Shown: positions 24,432-35,254 of the stretch, in pieces
Layout of the letters: every line of letters starts with the position of its first letter
Position numbering within the stretch: position 1 is the stretch's first letter
Origin: Sarcomyxa edulis
Taxonomy: Eukaryota; Basidiomycota; Agaricomycetes; Agaricales; Mycenaceae
DNA length: 64,000 bases
NCBI GenBank assembly: GCA_009761415.1
Contig: QUOL01000031.1
Span: forward strand, 52,101 to 116,100
Direction of reading: 5' to 3'
Notes under the pieces: model-generated
The model's database searches: none
What the model was told of the DNA's origin: nothing
The model's input: the letters and a program-made list of their open reading frames with translations, nothing else
Position numbers and translations under genes: made by a program

Positions 24432-25811
24432 CTACAACAGGCGTTCCAATGCATCGCATTCGCGCAAAGGAGGTCTTTGAGCCCTTTGCGCCCGGGAGCA
24501 CGCATGAGCACCATGCGAATTCCGACCGCACCCAGAGCAAAGGTGTTGGTCATGATGTCTAGTGCTCGAACATCCTCGAGGGAGTTGCCACTCCGCGCAG
24601 AGAAGACTGTCGTCTCTGCAGAGAACAAGATCCCTTCCGTCTCGCATGGCTAAAGTGGGATATTGACCATCCCAAGTCTGCGAGGCGTTGCAGGTGCGAA
24701 AGTTATGTGAGTGGCGCCCTAAGCAGACAGCACAAGGGGAATGGATGTTTCTACTTCCACTGTCGAAATCACGACGGTCGCGCCTTCGGTCTGTGTATCC
24801 GGAGTCTCTGGTTTCGTCGTATGGACTGTAGTTGTGGTCATTACGAGGTAATCGAGGAGAGGAAGGAGAGCGACTGTGTCGAGGTGAACCAGACCGTCGG
24901 CGAGACGCGTCGCTACCACTGAACGTACGGACCAAACGCGTCTATTGCTAGCCAGAAACAAACGTATCGTATTCCGTAGACTGGCAATGGCAAACGAATT
25001 TCCGTTATATCATCATTACTACCTCAAGAATAGAAGGGGAAAGAAGAAAGACGAACCCAACGGTCGCCTTCTTCTTGCCAGTATAGACGTTCCCTGATCT
25101 CGGAGAGGGCTTGCTCATCGATTTCAGACAAGTCATGCACATCTTCTGGCGTCTTCTTTATAGCAGAGTGCCAGGACCAACGCTTCTCCTCTTGATAGAG
25201 GAGTATTGTTTTCTTTCCTAAAGGATGCCTTGAGAGACGCAGGGGATGGTTCTGGAGGGCCCTCCAGAATTGCTCCATCATTTTAACACGTTCTTCAGGC
25301 CACCCCACTTCGCGCATGGCATTCACCAAGCGAAGGCAAGCTATTGAGAATTCTTCAAAATCAGGGTCTCGATCTTTGAGAACAGATCTGTATTCTTTGA
25401 GGAGTCTAGTGGGTACAGGGAATATAGATTCGTTGGAACATCGTATGGGAGAAATCATTTTGTCGTTCATTAGGCGGAAACAATTCCTCGCATCGTCTAG
25501 GCCCTTGTTGGTCCAATAATACAGGGGGACCCAGTTGCCCTCCTTAGTTGACGCGACGCGAGAGGAAAGTTGATGATTGGAGGGTGGTAAGGCATTGGCC
25601 GGTCAGGTTTTGGGAGAGATTTGCGTTTATCTGCCTCCTCTTGTAGCTTTCGCCATTCTGGTAAGTCGTTTATGATATTCCTGGCTTTGAATGGGTACTC
25701 TGGGCATTGTAGTTGAGGTGAGTCAACTCGTGATCCTAGAGTTTGCATCCCGGTCCTTATATCTTCGAAATCCATGAATGAGGGCGATGCCGTGGGTATA
25801 GTCCAAAGCAA
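24432..25811 (-). pseudogene. Decayed gag-like CCHC gene of a DIRS-type retroelement
   Basis: The minus strand holds pieces of one protein in different frames. There is a Pro-rich start (ASPSFMDFEDIRTGM) and a helical domain (WTNKGLDDARNCFRLM, DFEEFSIACLRLVNAMREVG, LLYQEEKRWSWHSAI, SEIRERLYWQEE). Then comes a Ser/Arg-rich link and zinc knuckles (CAVCLGRHSHNFRTC; CSGCGRNSHGAHAC). I know this layout as the gag-like product of Agaricomycete DIRS/tyrosine-recombinase retroelements. At least one frame break lies near 25560 and another around 24940-25030, and the reverse transcriptase that should follow is missing or shredded. No tyrosine recombinase or terminal repeats are seen. Family assignment rests on memory of similar proteins and is moderate. 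Confidence 0.45.
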
Positions 25812-25970
25812 CTTGAAGCTTAAACAACTAAAAGAGGGAGAAGCTCGAGGAATGGAGTTGTCGCCGTACCAGTGGGTCTTTTGGTGACAGTCGATGCGGA
25901 GGCTCGAGGTATGAGTCGGAGTCCGATTGAGTCAGAAATTGCGTGACTCCGAGCCAGTGAAATTTCTCAC

Positions 25971-25986
25971 TTAGGCCCCGTTCGGC
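25971..25986 (+). repeat. Harbinger-type TIR relic (TTAGGCCCCGTTCGGC)
   Basis: These sixteen bases equal the TTA target site plus the first 13 bases of the terminal repeat of the MITE at 41051-41522. No partner end is found nearby, so this is a solo or broken end. The rest of 25812-26593 has no supported gene. Confidence 0.5.
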
Positions 25987-26593
25987 TAGTCTCTTATAAA
26001 CAGACAATGCCAATCGTACCTCATTCTAAAAGGGTTAATTGTACTTGTGAAGATAATCTTTTCTTTTTGTATAGTGAAGAGTCAAGACGACATAAGTCGT
26101 TGGTAAACGACGAGAGACCTGGGGAAGAAATTTGACAGGATCTTAGGCAACCCCTGTCTCTAGATGCAAACTAAAAATAGAGCCGTCGCTCAGATAGTTT
26201 GTATACTTTTCCAGCGGGTAGGAGGAAGTCTATTATACTGCAGATGCATGTGGTGACCTCTTCCTCGGTATCATAAAGACTAGACCCTGATTCAGACACA
26301 CCCATATCCCTCTGAGTTAGCTATGCTTGACGTTGGCTTGACGCGTCCATTGGACCATACAGTCTGTGCGCTACAACAAAGCACATCAATTAGTACTCGA
26401 AGGAGAGCGCACATGAATTCCTTTTGGTAAGTAACGATGATACGTCGTACAATAGCTAAGTACGACTGTCCGTACATCCATATATTAGTTCATATTGAGT
26501 CCAATTCCTCGTATCAACTAAAGTCTATCCGAAGATCGTCCTGAACGTTTTTTGTCTTTGTCCACGAGGAGGGTACTCACGGCCTGATGTCCT

Positions 26594-26982
26594 TTAGGCG
26601 GTGGTGGTGGCAGCGGCATCGACGGTGGTAGTGACCGCATCGGTGGTGGTTGCTGCAGCATCAAGAGTGGTAGAAGCTGCGTCGGTGGTGGTTGCGGCAG
26701 CATCGAGAGTGGTAGTAACTGCAGTGGTGACGGGTGTTTGTCCGGTGAGTTGTTCCAGGACCTTCGAGGCTCGGGTCAAACGATCACCGGATTCACGAAC
26801 GGAGATGTCTTGAACGGTTGACGTTAGGATATGCGTTCGGATGAGATTCAAGAGGTGAACTTACTGATGACGAGTTTCTCGATGCGAGGCTCCTTCATGT
26901 GGTTGGTGGGGGCGGTTTTTTGGTCGGCCTACATCCATAGGTCAGCATTTCGGTATAGATTGCCAGTAAATCAACATACCAT
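26594..26982 (-). CDS. Truncated ribosomal protein L11 (uL5) fused to Thr/Ala repeats
   Basis: Exon 1 is the ATG alone (26980-26982), followed by GTATGT. Exon 2 reads [20 protein letters not shown]; a second intron splits the codon before [20 protein letters not shown], then LTGQTPV. This is the N-terminus of eukaryotic 60S protein L11 with its introns. Instead of the expected basic RNA-binding continuation (SKARYTVR-type), the frame runs into a Thr/Ala/Asp repeat ([13 protein letters not shown], about three copies) and stops at TAA 26594-26596. The product would be about 100 residues and could not form uL5. Because introns are retained it is a DNA-level duplicate or capture, not a retrocopy. 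Likely a pseudogene or chimera, although the frame is open. Confidence 0.6.
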
Positions 26983-29318
26983 TTCGCCGAGGGGCGTTTC
27001 TGTCGGTTGTCGCGAACGGCGGCAAGGGCTTGAAGAATTGGCTGATTTACGGAAGATGCCGAAGTGCAACTATACAGGTCTGGAAACTGCGTTTGGAAAT
27101 GCCATTCCCACGCCAGACTTAGACTAGCCTTTGTCGATTCTCCTCTTCACTTCTATCGTTTACTCCCAGTGAAAAGACCAGGGGTTCTCATATGTTTAGA
27201 TCGAAAGGGAATGGATTGAACCGATTCCATCGGTTCAAACTGGTTCATAGAGTAGAATTTGATTTACATTTGCAAAGTCCGATCGAAGCCAGACCTCGAT
27301 CGCTACCACATCCACCTCCGCAACCCCTCCTCTCATCGTCGATCTCATCCGCCATATTCAGCCCGACCGTGGGACTTTCTTCGTGGAGATCCAGTAAGTC
27401 GTCGACCCCTGTCAAACATCTCTTCAGCAACAAGTGAGTCAACGCCGTCTATCCTCACCATCATTATCTCGTACATTCGCACTGCTACTGTTCCACATGG
27501 CTGAATCTATCCAATTTCGATGCAACTGCACTCGCTTCTGTGGCGGCACTCTGCAATCTGTCAGCCGGTCGACCTTTTACAGCCATAAATCTCATCGAAA
27601 TCAACTAGCCGCTATATCTCCAGCTTTTCTGGCTGCTCATGCAGCGTCTACCGTTCCTAGTGATATTCTTTCATGTCACGCCAATCGCGAGCATACTACT
27701 GGAGACGAAGTGAGTCTCGCAATTTACTTTTCACCCACATGCCGTTCTAACTGGCACTCAGGAAGCATATTTCGCCAATCCAGGAGCACCGCAGCATTCT
27801 GACGACAGCGAAACTCAAGAGAATAATGCACCCCAGCTTGAAAATGGACCAGGAGGTATGACATCATTATGTTCAGTATCTCCCTCGCTCGTTAATCAAC
27901 TCCTCGAAGCAGAATCTGACCGCGGACCATTGCGAGGAACACAGAGGGCAGGAAATACTCACGAAGACGAAAATTCATCTGGTGAGTTTGGAATTCCTTC
28001 CATTCAAGAACACATACTGATCTCCACCTCCCTTCAGCACCCCGAGCTCCAGATCCCGGTAGTATTTCCGATGAACACCAGAGGGAGGCAGCAGCAGCAG
28101 CAGCCCGAGACCTTCTCAACAACGAGAATAACAGATCCGAGGGAGAGGAAGACGACGAAGTGGAGGAGGTTGTTGCTGCTCAGCATGGTCCTGCTGAGAG
28201 AGAGCCTGATGAGCCCCTCTCTGACGATTTTGTTCCTCGCGTAGAAGAACTGAGAATTGCTCGTGAATTCCGCTTGGCTTTAGAAAAGGCTACCCTCGAT
28301 AATGGTGATCTTGATGTCGAAACACTCACTCGAATACGCAATCCACCTCAAACCATCTTCGAACAACCAGACAACGACATCCTCCTATCATTAAAGCTAT
28401 TTATTTCTACCACCAATGCTTCACAGCAGGCTTATACAGATATATGCTCTGATATCTCCGAAGTCCATCCAGACATCGCCCTCCTCTCCCATGCAGCAAT
28501 CAAGAAGGAGATCGCTGCTATGACTGGTGTCGTACCAATTGTTCATGATATGTGCCCTAACTCTTGCATAGCATACACCGGGCCATACGCAGCATGTACA
28601 GTCTGTCCAATGTGCAACGAAGCTCGTTACGACCAATTAGCTGAGGCCACAACACCAGGGAAGCAGAAGTCTCGCCAACATTTCTATACTATCCCTCTTG
28701 GCCCCCAGCTCCAGGCCCTGTGGCGAACACCCGAAGGTGCTTACAATATGCATCACCGTCAACGCTGCACGGCTCATATCACCGAGGAACTCAAGAATCC
28801 CGCAAACGGTGGATATATTCAAGAGTATAGTGATATTTATCATGGTCAGGAATACCTCGAAGCTGTCGCTCGTGGCGACATCAGCACCGATGATATGGTA
28901 CTCATGTATTCCATGGACGGAGCCCAGTTATATCAAGACAAGACCTCAGACTGCTGGATCTACATCTGGGTCATCTTCGACCTTCCACCCGAATTACGCT
29001 ACAAGAAGAAACACGTCCTTCCGGGGGGGTTCATTCCAGGTCCGAACAACCCAAAGAACACCGACTCATTCTTTTTTCCCGGGTTCTATCATCTTGCGGC
29101 ACTTCAGAAAGAAGGCCTTCGTGTATGGGATTCATCAGAAGACCGTGTTTTCACTTCGCATCCCTTTCTTTACCTGGGAGGCGCAGACGGGCCGGGAAGT
29201 GTGCATTTCACAGGGTTGGTGGGCCATCATGGAGCTTATCCTTGCCGTTTATACTGTGATCTCAAGGGACGTCACAAACCAGGAGTTCCTCACTACTATC
29301 CCGCTCTACTTAAGCCAG

Positions 29319-29323
29319 ACAAT
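29319..29323 (+). repeat. Target-site duplication ACAAT (left)
   Basis: ACAAT directly precedes the 5' LTR of the copia element and is repeated at 34622-34626 after the 3' LTR. Removing the element plus one copy restores the transposase reading frame. Confidence 0.9.
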
Positions 29324-29584
29324 TGTTGAACGATCACCTCGAGACTAGGTGACTACGTCACCGAGCGGACTTCCGCGGACCTCGAACATTCATACTTACA
29401 ATTTTCATCGCGCCTTCGACATACCTCAGTTGTTCTCTCCAGACACTGAGGTATGTCTCATAGCTATTACTTATTATATCTTCACTCATCCTACCTATCT
29501 AGGTATCTCTCGTATCTAGGTATTATCAATATATTTAGTTGTTCTCTCCAGACACTGAGGTATCTCTCGTATCTAGGTTCTATA
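29324..29584 (+). repeat. copia 5' LTR
   Basis: 261 bp, beginning TGTTGAACGATC and ending GGTTCTATA. Internally it holds two copies of TTGTTCTCTCCAGACACTGAGGT-type sequence and two of TATCTCTCGTATCTAGGT, so the LTR itself has short internal duplications. Confidence 0.92.
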
Positions 29585-29745
29585 GGTTATGGGCCAGTCT
29601 TCTTAGACGAAGAACCAACGAAAATTAATTTTCCCTCGCTCGCTATTCGCTCGCGGTCTCAATCCACCCATTCGGTGTCTTCCTTACCCCACTCGGTATC
29701 CATCAGCCCCCCTCGGCCTGTTTTTCGGACCTTTCTCGTCCCGAT

Positions 29746-32700
29746 ATGTCGTCCGACCCTGATCCTCGTCAGGTATCGGTGTCCCACATCCCCATTCTCC
29801 TAGGCGCTAGTAACTATTTCGAATGGCGCCGCGCTATTGTCAACACTTTGATGACCAACGCGCTCTGGAAGCATGTCTGCGCAGCATCCAAGGCTACGGA
29901 ACCCGACTTTGTACCACTCTTTCCGCCTACTCCCCTTACCTCGTCTCAACTTTTAGACTCGGCCGAAACACTAAAATACAACACCGCATACGCATCCTTC
30001 GTTCGTCGAGACGGGATTGCCCGCTTTATCATCGAGGCTCGCCTAGCACCTAACATCGCTCTCCTCCTTCCGGATCCTTATACGGAGGATGGCCGAACAT
30101 GCGCACGGGATTCGTGGGTTGTTATCGAGGGCCTCCATGAGCGTCAGGATGCGGGACAGCAGTATTTGTTGAGGGAGAAACTAAGCCGCCTCCGCATGAC
30201 CGATACGTGCGCCACTTTCTTGACTGAGTTGGCGCGACTCCACCAGCAGTTGGCAAAGATGGGGGTGGCTGTCTCCGACGCTGATGGGATCTTTACCATT
30301 CTCAGAGGACTTCCAGCTTCATGGGCTAACTGGATTGAGTTTCGTCGAAACTGGGTCTCTGTTGCTCCTTGTTCCACTCCTATCACCTTGACGGAAGTTC
30401 TCGTCGCTACCCAAGCTGAATCAGATCGTCTCGATGACGTCGCAGCCCTCGCCGCCCTTCAGGCATCCGAGTATGCCAACTCCGCTCTTGCTCAGACTTC
30501 ATCCACTACCAACAAATCTCGTCGCTTCTGTTCTAATTGCAAGAAACCCAACCACGATATTTCGGCTTGCTGGGAGCCTGGAGGAGGAGATGAAGGTGGT
30601 AAAGAGGCTTATCAGTTGAAGAGATTTGGGAAGGTTTTCACGGACAAGGGGAAGGGGAAGGATGTGAAGGATGCAGCCAATCTAGCTCATGTATCCGATA
30701 TCCTCAATGATAATCGTGATTATTCTGACTGCTATTCAAGCGAGACTGCATTAGCTTCCATCTCTGAGCTGGATGATGTTGGTTTTGAGGATTTTGCTCT
30801 CGCAGCAACGGGAGGAATAAGGACTATCGCAGACTCTGGATGCACCTCTCACTGCATATCTGATCGTTCCCTCTTTCGCACCTACGACTCATCCCAAGGA
30901 CGTAGCATCAAAACTGCAAACTGTGGTATTCTCCCTGCAGTTGCACGGGGTGAGTGCATGGCTATTCTCCAATATCAGGGACGAACTACTCGACTTCACT
31001 TATCCAACTGTCTCCATACTCCATCTGTACCCATCAATCTCTTCGCCGTTGGCCGACTTGATGATCGTGGATTCGGCATTCACCTCAAAGATCAGCACTG
31101 TACCATCAGAACCCCCGATATCGATGGTGGCAATATTATATTGCGTTCACCCCGGACGGGGAAACTATACTGGCTTGATATCAAGTTCGAACCTCCTCCA
31201 TTTCCCGTACCCGATTCCGCTGTTGCGACTAGCATACCAATAGGCCACGACACTCCATCAGAGATGGCAAACTACATTGCCCCACCCCTCGACGCTCATC
31301 TATGGCATCGCCGATGTGGTCACATCAGTGCTGAGTCCGTTACCAAACTCATTACTGGCAAATATGCAACTGGGATAAAATCAACTACCACACATTACCC
31401 AGATAAATGCGAAGCCTGTATTTTAGGTCGTCATCCCCGCCGCCCTCATCCGTCTACAGGAAACCGCGCTGCTCGTCCCCTAGAACTTATCCATTCCGAC
31501 ACTTGCGGACCATTTCCAGTCCAGACTCCCCATGCAAAGAACTATTTCATTGTCTTTCTCGACGACTTCACAAATTTTCTCGCACTTGTCTTACTTCGAA
31601 CGAAAGACGAAGCTTTAGATGCCTGGACGACGGTCAAAGCCCGGTGGGAGAATCGATTGAGAGTGAAAGTCCTTATATTTCGCACCGATAATGCTGGCGA
31701 GTTCCTCTCCGCTGCCTTTCAAGCTATGCTGAAAGAGGCTGGAATTGAGCAACAGCTGTCTGCCCCCTACTCTCACCAACAGAACGGAAAGGCTGAACGT
31801 ATCATTCGAACAATCGAAGGTCATGCCATGTCGATGTTAGCCGAGGCCAATCTCCCTCTCACATTCTGGGGCGAAGCTGTGGAAACCGAAGGGTACCTAC
31901 ACAATCTCACCCCAACATCTACACTCCCCGACGATATAACTCCATTCGAAGCATTCAACAAGAAGAAACCTGATCTTTCGCACTTACGTGTTTGGGGTTC
32001 ACGATGTTTTGTTCGTGTTCCGAAGGAGCTGCAGCTCAAGGGAGGACCACGTTCAACAGAGTGTCTCTTCATGGGATATCCTGGAGGGGTACTCGGGTAT
32101 CGTGTTCGTAATGCAGCAGGACGTTTCTTCAACTCACGTGATGTATTTTTTGATGAAGGGCTCCATACCTTGACTCCGCCTGATCCTACGCCAGCCCTAG
32201 CCCCACCGGATTTTGATGCTCTTGACGCTGAGACGGATGAGGCTCCTCCCCCACCAGATGATCCTATACTTCCCCATCTTCCACGACTTTCTGATGGTAA
32301 TGTGCGTCGGTCAAGGGATGTCCCTATCCCCTTTGCTCAGCCATTACACCCAAAGCGAATATCGGTACGTACCAACAAGGGACAAGAGTGGGACGATGGT
32401 GTAGTTGCTGCAAAGGAACATTTGGCACGGTTACGGGTCAGAGCAGCGGAACGAGCAGCGGAACGGGACGTAGGTGATACTGGTCCAAACACCATCAATG
32501 GCATCGACGACAATCCGCAGGTAGAAAAGGACGCACCTGTTATCATTACTCCCACCGTCGATTCAGCGGCTGCTGCCTTTTCCCGCGAGTTCGCATTATT
32601 CTTCGGCGAGGAGGGACATATACCTGGCGCCGAGGTCTTGGATGAAATCGACGAGACTTTCTGCATCCTCGAAGAACTTGCCTATATGGCACACAAATCA

Positions 32701-34353
32701 TCAGCCCGTCCTTTCTCGAGGGAGTACGATCTGAATATCCCACCGAAGAATTTTGCTGAAGCGACTTCCCGGCCTGATGCAGACAGATGGCGAGATGCAA
32801 TGAAGGAAGAAATGGATGGTTTTGAAGAGATGGGGGTGTACGAAGTGGTAGACTTGCCACAAGGAAGGCGTGCTGTTGGGTGCCGTTGGGTTTATTCCTT
32901 CAAACGAGATATCCAGGGGAATATCACGATGTACAAGGCTCGTCTCGTGGCCCAAGGTTTTTCTCAAATCCCAGGCCTCGACTTCGACAAAACTTTTGCT
33001 CCAGTGTGTCGACTATCCACCGTTCGTACAGTTATCGCGTTTGCTACACAGAAAAACTATCATATCCACCTCTGGGACGCTATCAAGGCTTTTCTCAACG
33101 GTAAAATCGATGCAGAGATCTATATGAAACTCGCACCGGGCTTTTTTGCTGGTCTCGCCATCAACAAAGTACTCCGTCTTCTGCGTTCGGTTTATGGCCT
33201 CCGTCAGTCGTCTCGGGTTTGGTATTGCAAGCTGCGAACGATCCTAGAAGCCCTAGGGTTCAGACGGTCAGATCTGGATCATTGTCTTTTCGTGTTGGTG
33301 CTCACATCGCATCCCGATCCTGCCATTCATTGCACGCCGTCGGATCCCATCCATTGCCTGATCACCGTCCATGTCGATGATGGTCTCACCGCGTGTAATT
33401 CCTTGCCATATCTCGAGTGGTTGAAGAAGGACTTGGCTTCGAAGGTCGGTTTAAAGGATCTAGGACCTGTAGAGAAGTTTTTGGGAATGGAGATTTGTCG
33501 TGACATGGAAACGCGCGAGACGTGGGTCTCACAGTATGGTTACATCGATTCCCTCCTTCAGGAACACGGCCTTCTCAATGCCAAGTCAACTGCAGTCCCT
33601 CTCGAAGGTCCCCTACTATCTACTCCATCTCCAATACCCCCGGGGTCGTTGCCAGGTGTCACGTCAACAACGGACATCAAGCCGGCTTTTCAGCATCTTG
33701 TAGGATCCCTTCTTTACCTCTCCCTCTGTACGAGACCCGACATCACGTTCGCAGTCCAAACCCTCTCGCAATTCAATTCGAATCCACTTCCTCACCATCT
33801 CCTTGCTGCAAAACACGTCCTACGTTATCTCAAGGGCACACGCGATCTCTGCCTCCATTATGGGGGTGCAAGAGCCGACGAGGGACTGTACGCTTTCACG
33901 GATGCAAATTGGGCGACATGCCCTGAAGACCGAATCTCGATCTCTGGTTTTGTCTGGTTTTTCGCCGGCGGACCAATTATTTGGGTATCGCGCAAGCAGA
34001 AAACAGTCGCGTTATCATCCACCGAGTCCGAATATATGGCATTAGCTCTCACCATTCAGGAGGGTTTATGGCTTCGTATGATTTTTCGTGACATCGATAT
34101 CCCTCTCCACCTTCCCTTATCAGTTCGCTGCGACAACCAAGGTGCCATATTTCTCTCCTCCGAGTCGTCGAATCACTCTCGCGCCAAACACATCGACATC
34201 AAATATCATTTCATTCGCGAATACGTCGATAAAGGAATCTTCGAGGCAGTGTTCATCCCCACGGCCAAACAGACCGCCGATATTTTCACTAAGCCATTGG
34301 CTCGCATTCTACATACACGGCATGCCATCGGCCTCTCCCTAGTCTCTCATTGA
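29746..34353 (+). CDS. copia Gag-Pol polyprotein
   Basis: Single frame of 1,535 codons from ATG 29746. Gag opens with HIPILLGASNYFEWRRAIVN. There is a CCHC knuckle CSNCKKPNHDISAC near residue 264. The aspartic protease site is IADSGCTSHCIS. Integrase has an HHCC finger (HLWHRRCGH ... CEACILG) and catalytic Asp, Asp and Glu in HSDTCGPF, FRTDNAGEF and NGKAERIIRT. Reverse transcriptase has CRWVYSFKRD, KARLVAQGFSQIPGLDFDKT, IKAFLNG and VHVDDGL (YVDD box). RNase H has FTDANWATCPEDR and SSTESEYMAL. Stop TGA at 34351-34353 lies in the polypurine region. All catalytic residues are present and no frameshift is seen. Transcribed in the same direction as the transposase it disrupts. Confidence 0.96.
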   Translation: MSSDPDPRQVSVSHIPILLGASNYFEWRRAIVNTLMTNALWKHVCAASKATEPDFVPLFPPTPLTSSQLLDSAETLKYNTAYASFVRRDGIARFIIEARLAPNIALLLPDPYTEDGRTCARDSWVVIEGLHERQDAGQQYLLREKLSRLRMTDTCATFLTELARLHQQLAKMGVAVSDADGIFTILRGLPASWANWIEFRRNWVSVAPCSTPITLTEVLVATQAESDRLDDVAALAALQASEYANSALAQTSSTTNKSRRFCSNCKKPNHDISACWEPGGGDEGGKEAYQLKRFGKVFTDKGKGKDVKDAANLAHVSDILNDNRDYSDCYSSETALASISELDDVGFEDFALAATGGIRTIADSGCTSHCISDRSLFRTYDSSQGRSIKTANCGILPAVARGECMAILQYQGRTTRLHLSNCLHTPSVPINLFAVGRLDDRGFGIHLKDQHCTIRTPDIDGGNIILRSPRTGKLYWLDIKFEPPPFPVPDSAVATSIPIGHDTPSEMANYIAPPLDAHLWHRRCGHISAESVTKLITGKYATGIKSTTTHYPDKCEACILGRHPRRPHPSTGNRAARPLELIHSDTCGPFPVQTPHAKNYFIVFLDDFTNFLALVLLRTKDEALDAWTTVKARWENRLRVKVLIFRTDNAGEFLSAAFQAMLKEAGIEQQLSAPYSHQQNGKAERIIRTIEGHAMSMLAEANLPLTFWGEAVETEGYLHNLTPTSTLPDDITPFEAFNKKKPDLSHLRVWGSRCFVRVPKELQLKGGPRSTECLFMGYPGGVLGYRVRNAAGRFFNSRDVFFDEGLHTLTPPDPTPALAPPDFDALDAETDEAPPPPDDPILPHLPRLSDGNVRRSRDVPIPFAQPLHPKRISVRTNKGQEWDDGVVAAKEHLARLRVRAAERAAERDVGDTGPNTINGIDDNPQVEKDAPVIITPTVDSAAAAFSREFALFFGEEGHIPGAEVLDEIDETFCILEELAYMAHKSSARPFSREYDLNIPPKNFAEATSRPDADRWRDAMKEEMDGFEEMGVYEVVDLPQGRRAVGCRWVYSFKRDIQGNITMYKARLVAQGFSQIPGLDFDKTFAPVCRLSTVRTVIAFATQKNYHIHLWDAIKAFLNGKIDAEIYMKLAPGFFAGLAINKVLRLLRSVYGLRQSSRVWYCKLRTILEALGFRRSDLDHCLFVLVLTSHPDPAIHCTPSDPIHCLITVHVDDGLTACNSLPYLEWLKKDLASKVGLKDLGPVEKFLGMEICRDMETRETWVSQYGYIDSLLQEHGLLNAKSTAVPLEGPLLSTPSPIPPGSLPGVTSTTDIKPAFQHLVGSLLYLSLCTRPDITFAVQTLSQFNSNPLPHHLLAAKHVLRYLKGTRDLCLHYGGARADEGLYAFTDANWATCPEDRISISGFVWFFAGGPIIWVSRKQKTVALSSTESEYMALALTIQEGLWLRMIFRDIDIPLHLPLSVRCDNQGAIFLSSESSNHSRAKHIDIKYHFIREYVDKGIFEAVFIPTAKQTADIFTKPLARILHTRHAIGLSLVSH

Positions 34354-34360
34354 GGGGGTG

Positions 34361-34621
34361 TGTTGAACGATCACCTCGAGACTAGGTGACTACGTCACCG
34401 AGCGGACTTCCGCGGACCTCGAACATTCATACTTACAATTTTCATCGCGCCTTCGACATACCTCAGTTGTTCTCTCCAGACACTGAGGTATGTCTCATAG
34501 CTATTACTTATTATATCTTCACTCATCCTACCTATCTAGGTATCTCTCGTATCTAGGTATTATCAATATATTTAGTTGTTCTCTCCAGACACTGAGGTAT
34601 CTCTCGTATCTAGGTTCTATA
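34361..34621 (+). repeat. copia 3' LTR
   Basis: 261 bp, no difference from the 5' LTR that I can find by eye. It is followed directly by the ACAAT duplication at 34622-34626. Confidence 0.92.
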
Positions 34622-35254
34622 ACAATTACGACGTTCCCGGCTGCAATCATCCAGACGTAGATCCCGACGAAATCCACGGAGGATCTCCAGCAGAATACAA
34701 TAAGAATCTCCTTCACCTTCTCAATTCACGTCATCCCACAGACTACAAAGAACGCCGCAAAAACACGGGCATCTCTAACTCCAGTATATTCAGTGGACTT
34801 TCGCCACACCATAGACTGCCAATTCCAGCGGGCTTCCCAGGCGATGCAATGCATGCAACTACACTTAACATTGGTGAACTTCTCCTCCCTCTCTGGCGAG
34901 GAACATTTCAGTGTGCGCCTACGGATAGTGTGGCTGATTGGGACTGGGCTGTTCTGACGGGTGATGTGTGGAAAAAACACGGTGACCAGGTTGGTACATC
35001 ACGGCAATACATGCCGGGTTCTTTTGATCGTCCTCCCCGAAACATTGCTGAAAAGATATCTAGTCGCTATAAAGCCAAAGAATGGCAAAGCTACCTCTAC
35101 GGACTAGCCCCTGCACTTCTTCATAATATTCTGCCCAACCCGTACTGGCGGAATTTTTGTAAGCTCGTATATGGGGTACGCCGTCTCCATCAACGAAAAA
35201 TTCCTTTACTTCTGATCCAACATCAGCAAACTGGACTCCTACTACGGAGTTCTA

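Larger units (their letters stand above)
29324..34621 (+). mobile_element. Intact Ty1/copia LTR retrotransposon, 5.3 kb
   Basis: The two 261-bp LTRs appear identical over their full length. After the 5' LTR comes GGTTATGGGCCAG, resembling the copia-type primer site that pairs with the anticodon arm of initiator-Met tRNA. Before the 3' LTR is a purine-rich tract (TGAGGGGGTG). One uninterrupted gag-pol frame fills the interior. With a perfect 5-bp target duplication and equal LTRs, this is a very recent insertion and may be mobile. Confidence 0.93.

Noticed and set aside
34528..34716. Minus-strand ORF across the copia 3' LTR
   Set aside because: Spans the LTR/host junction created by insertion; not a gene.
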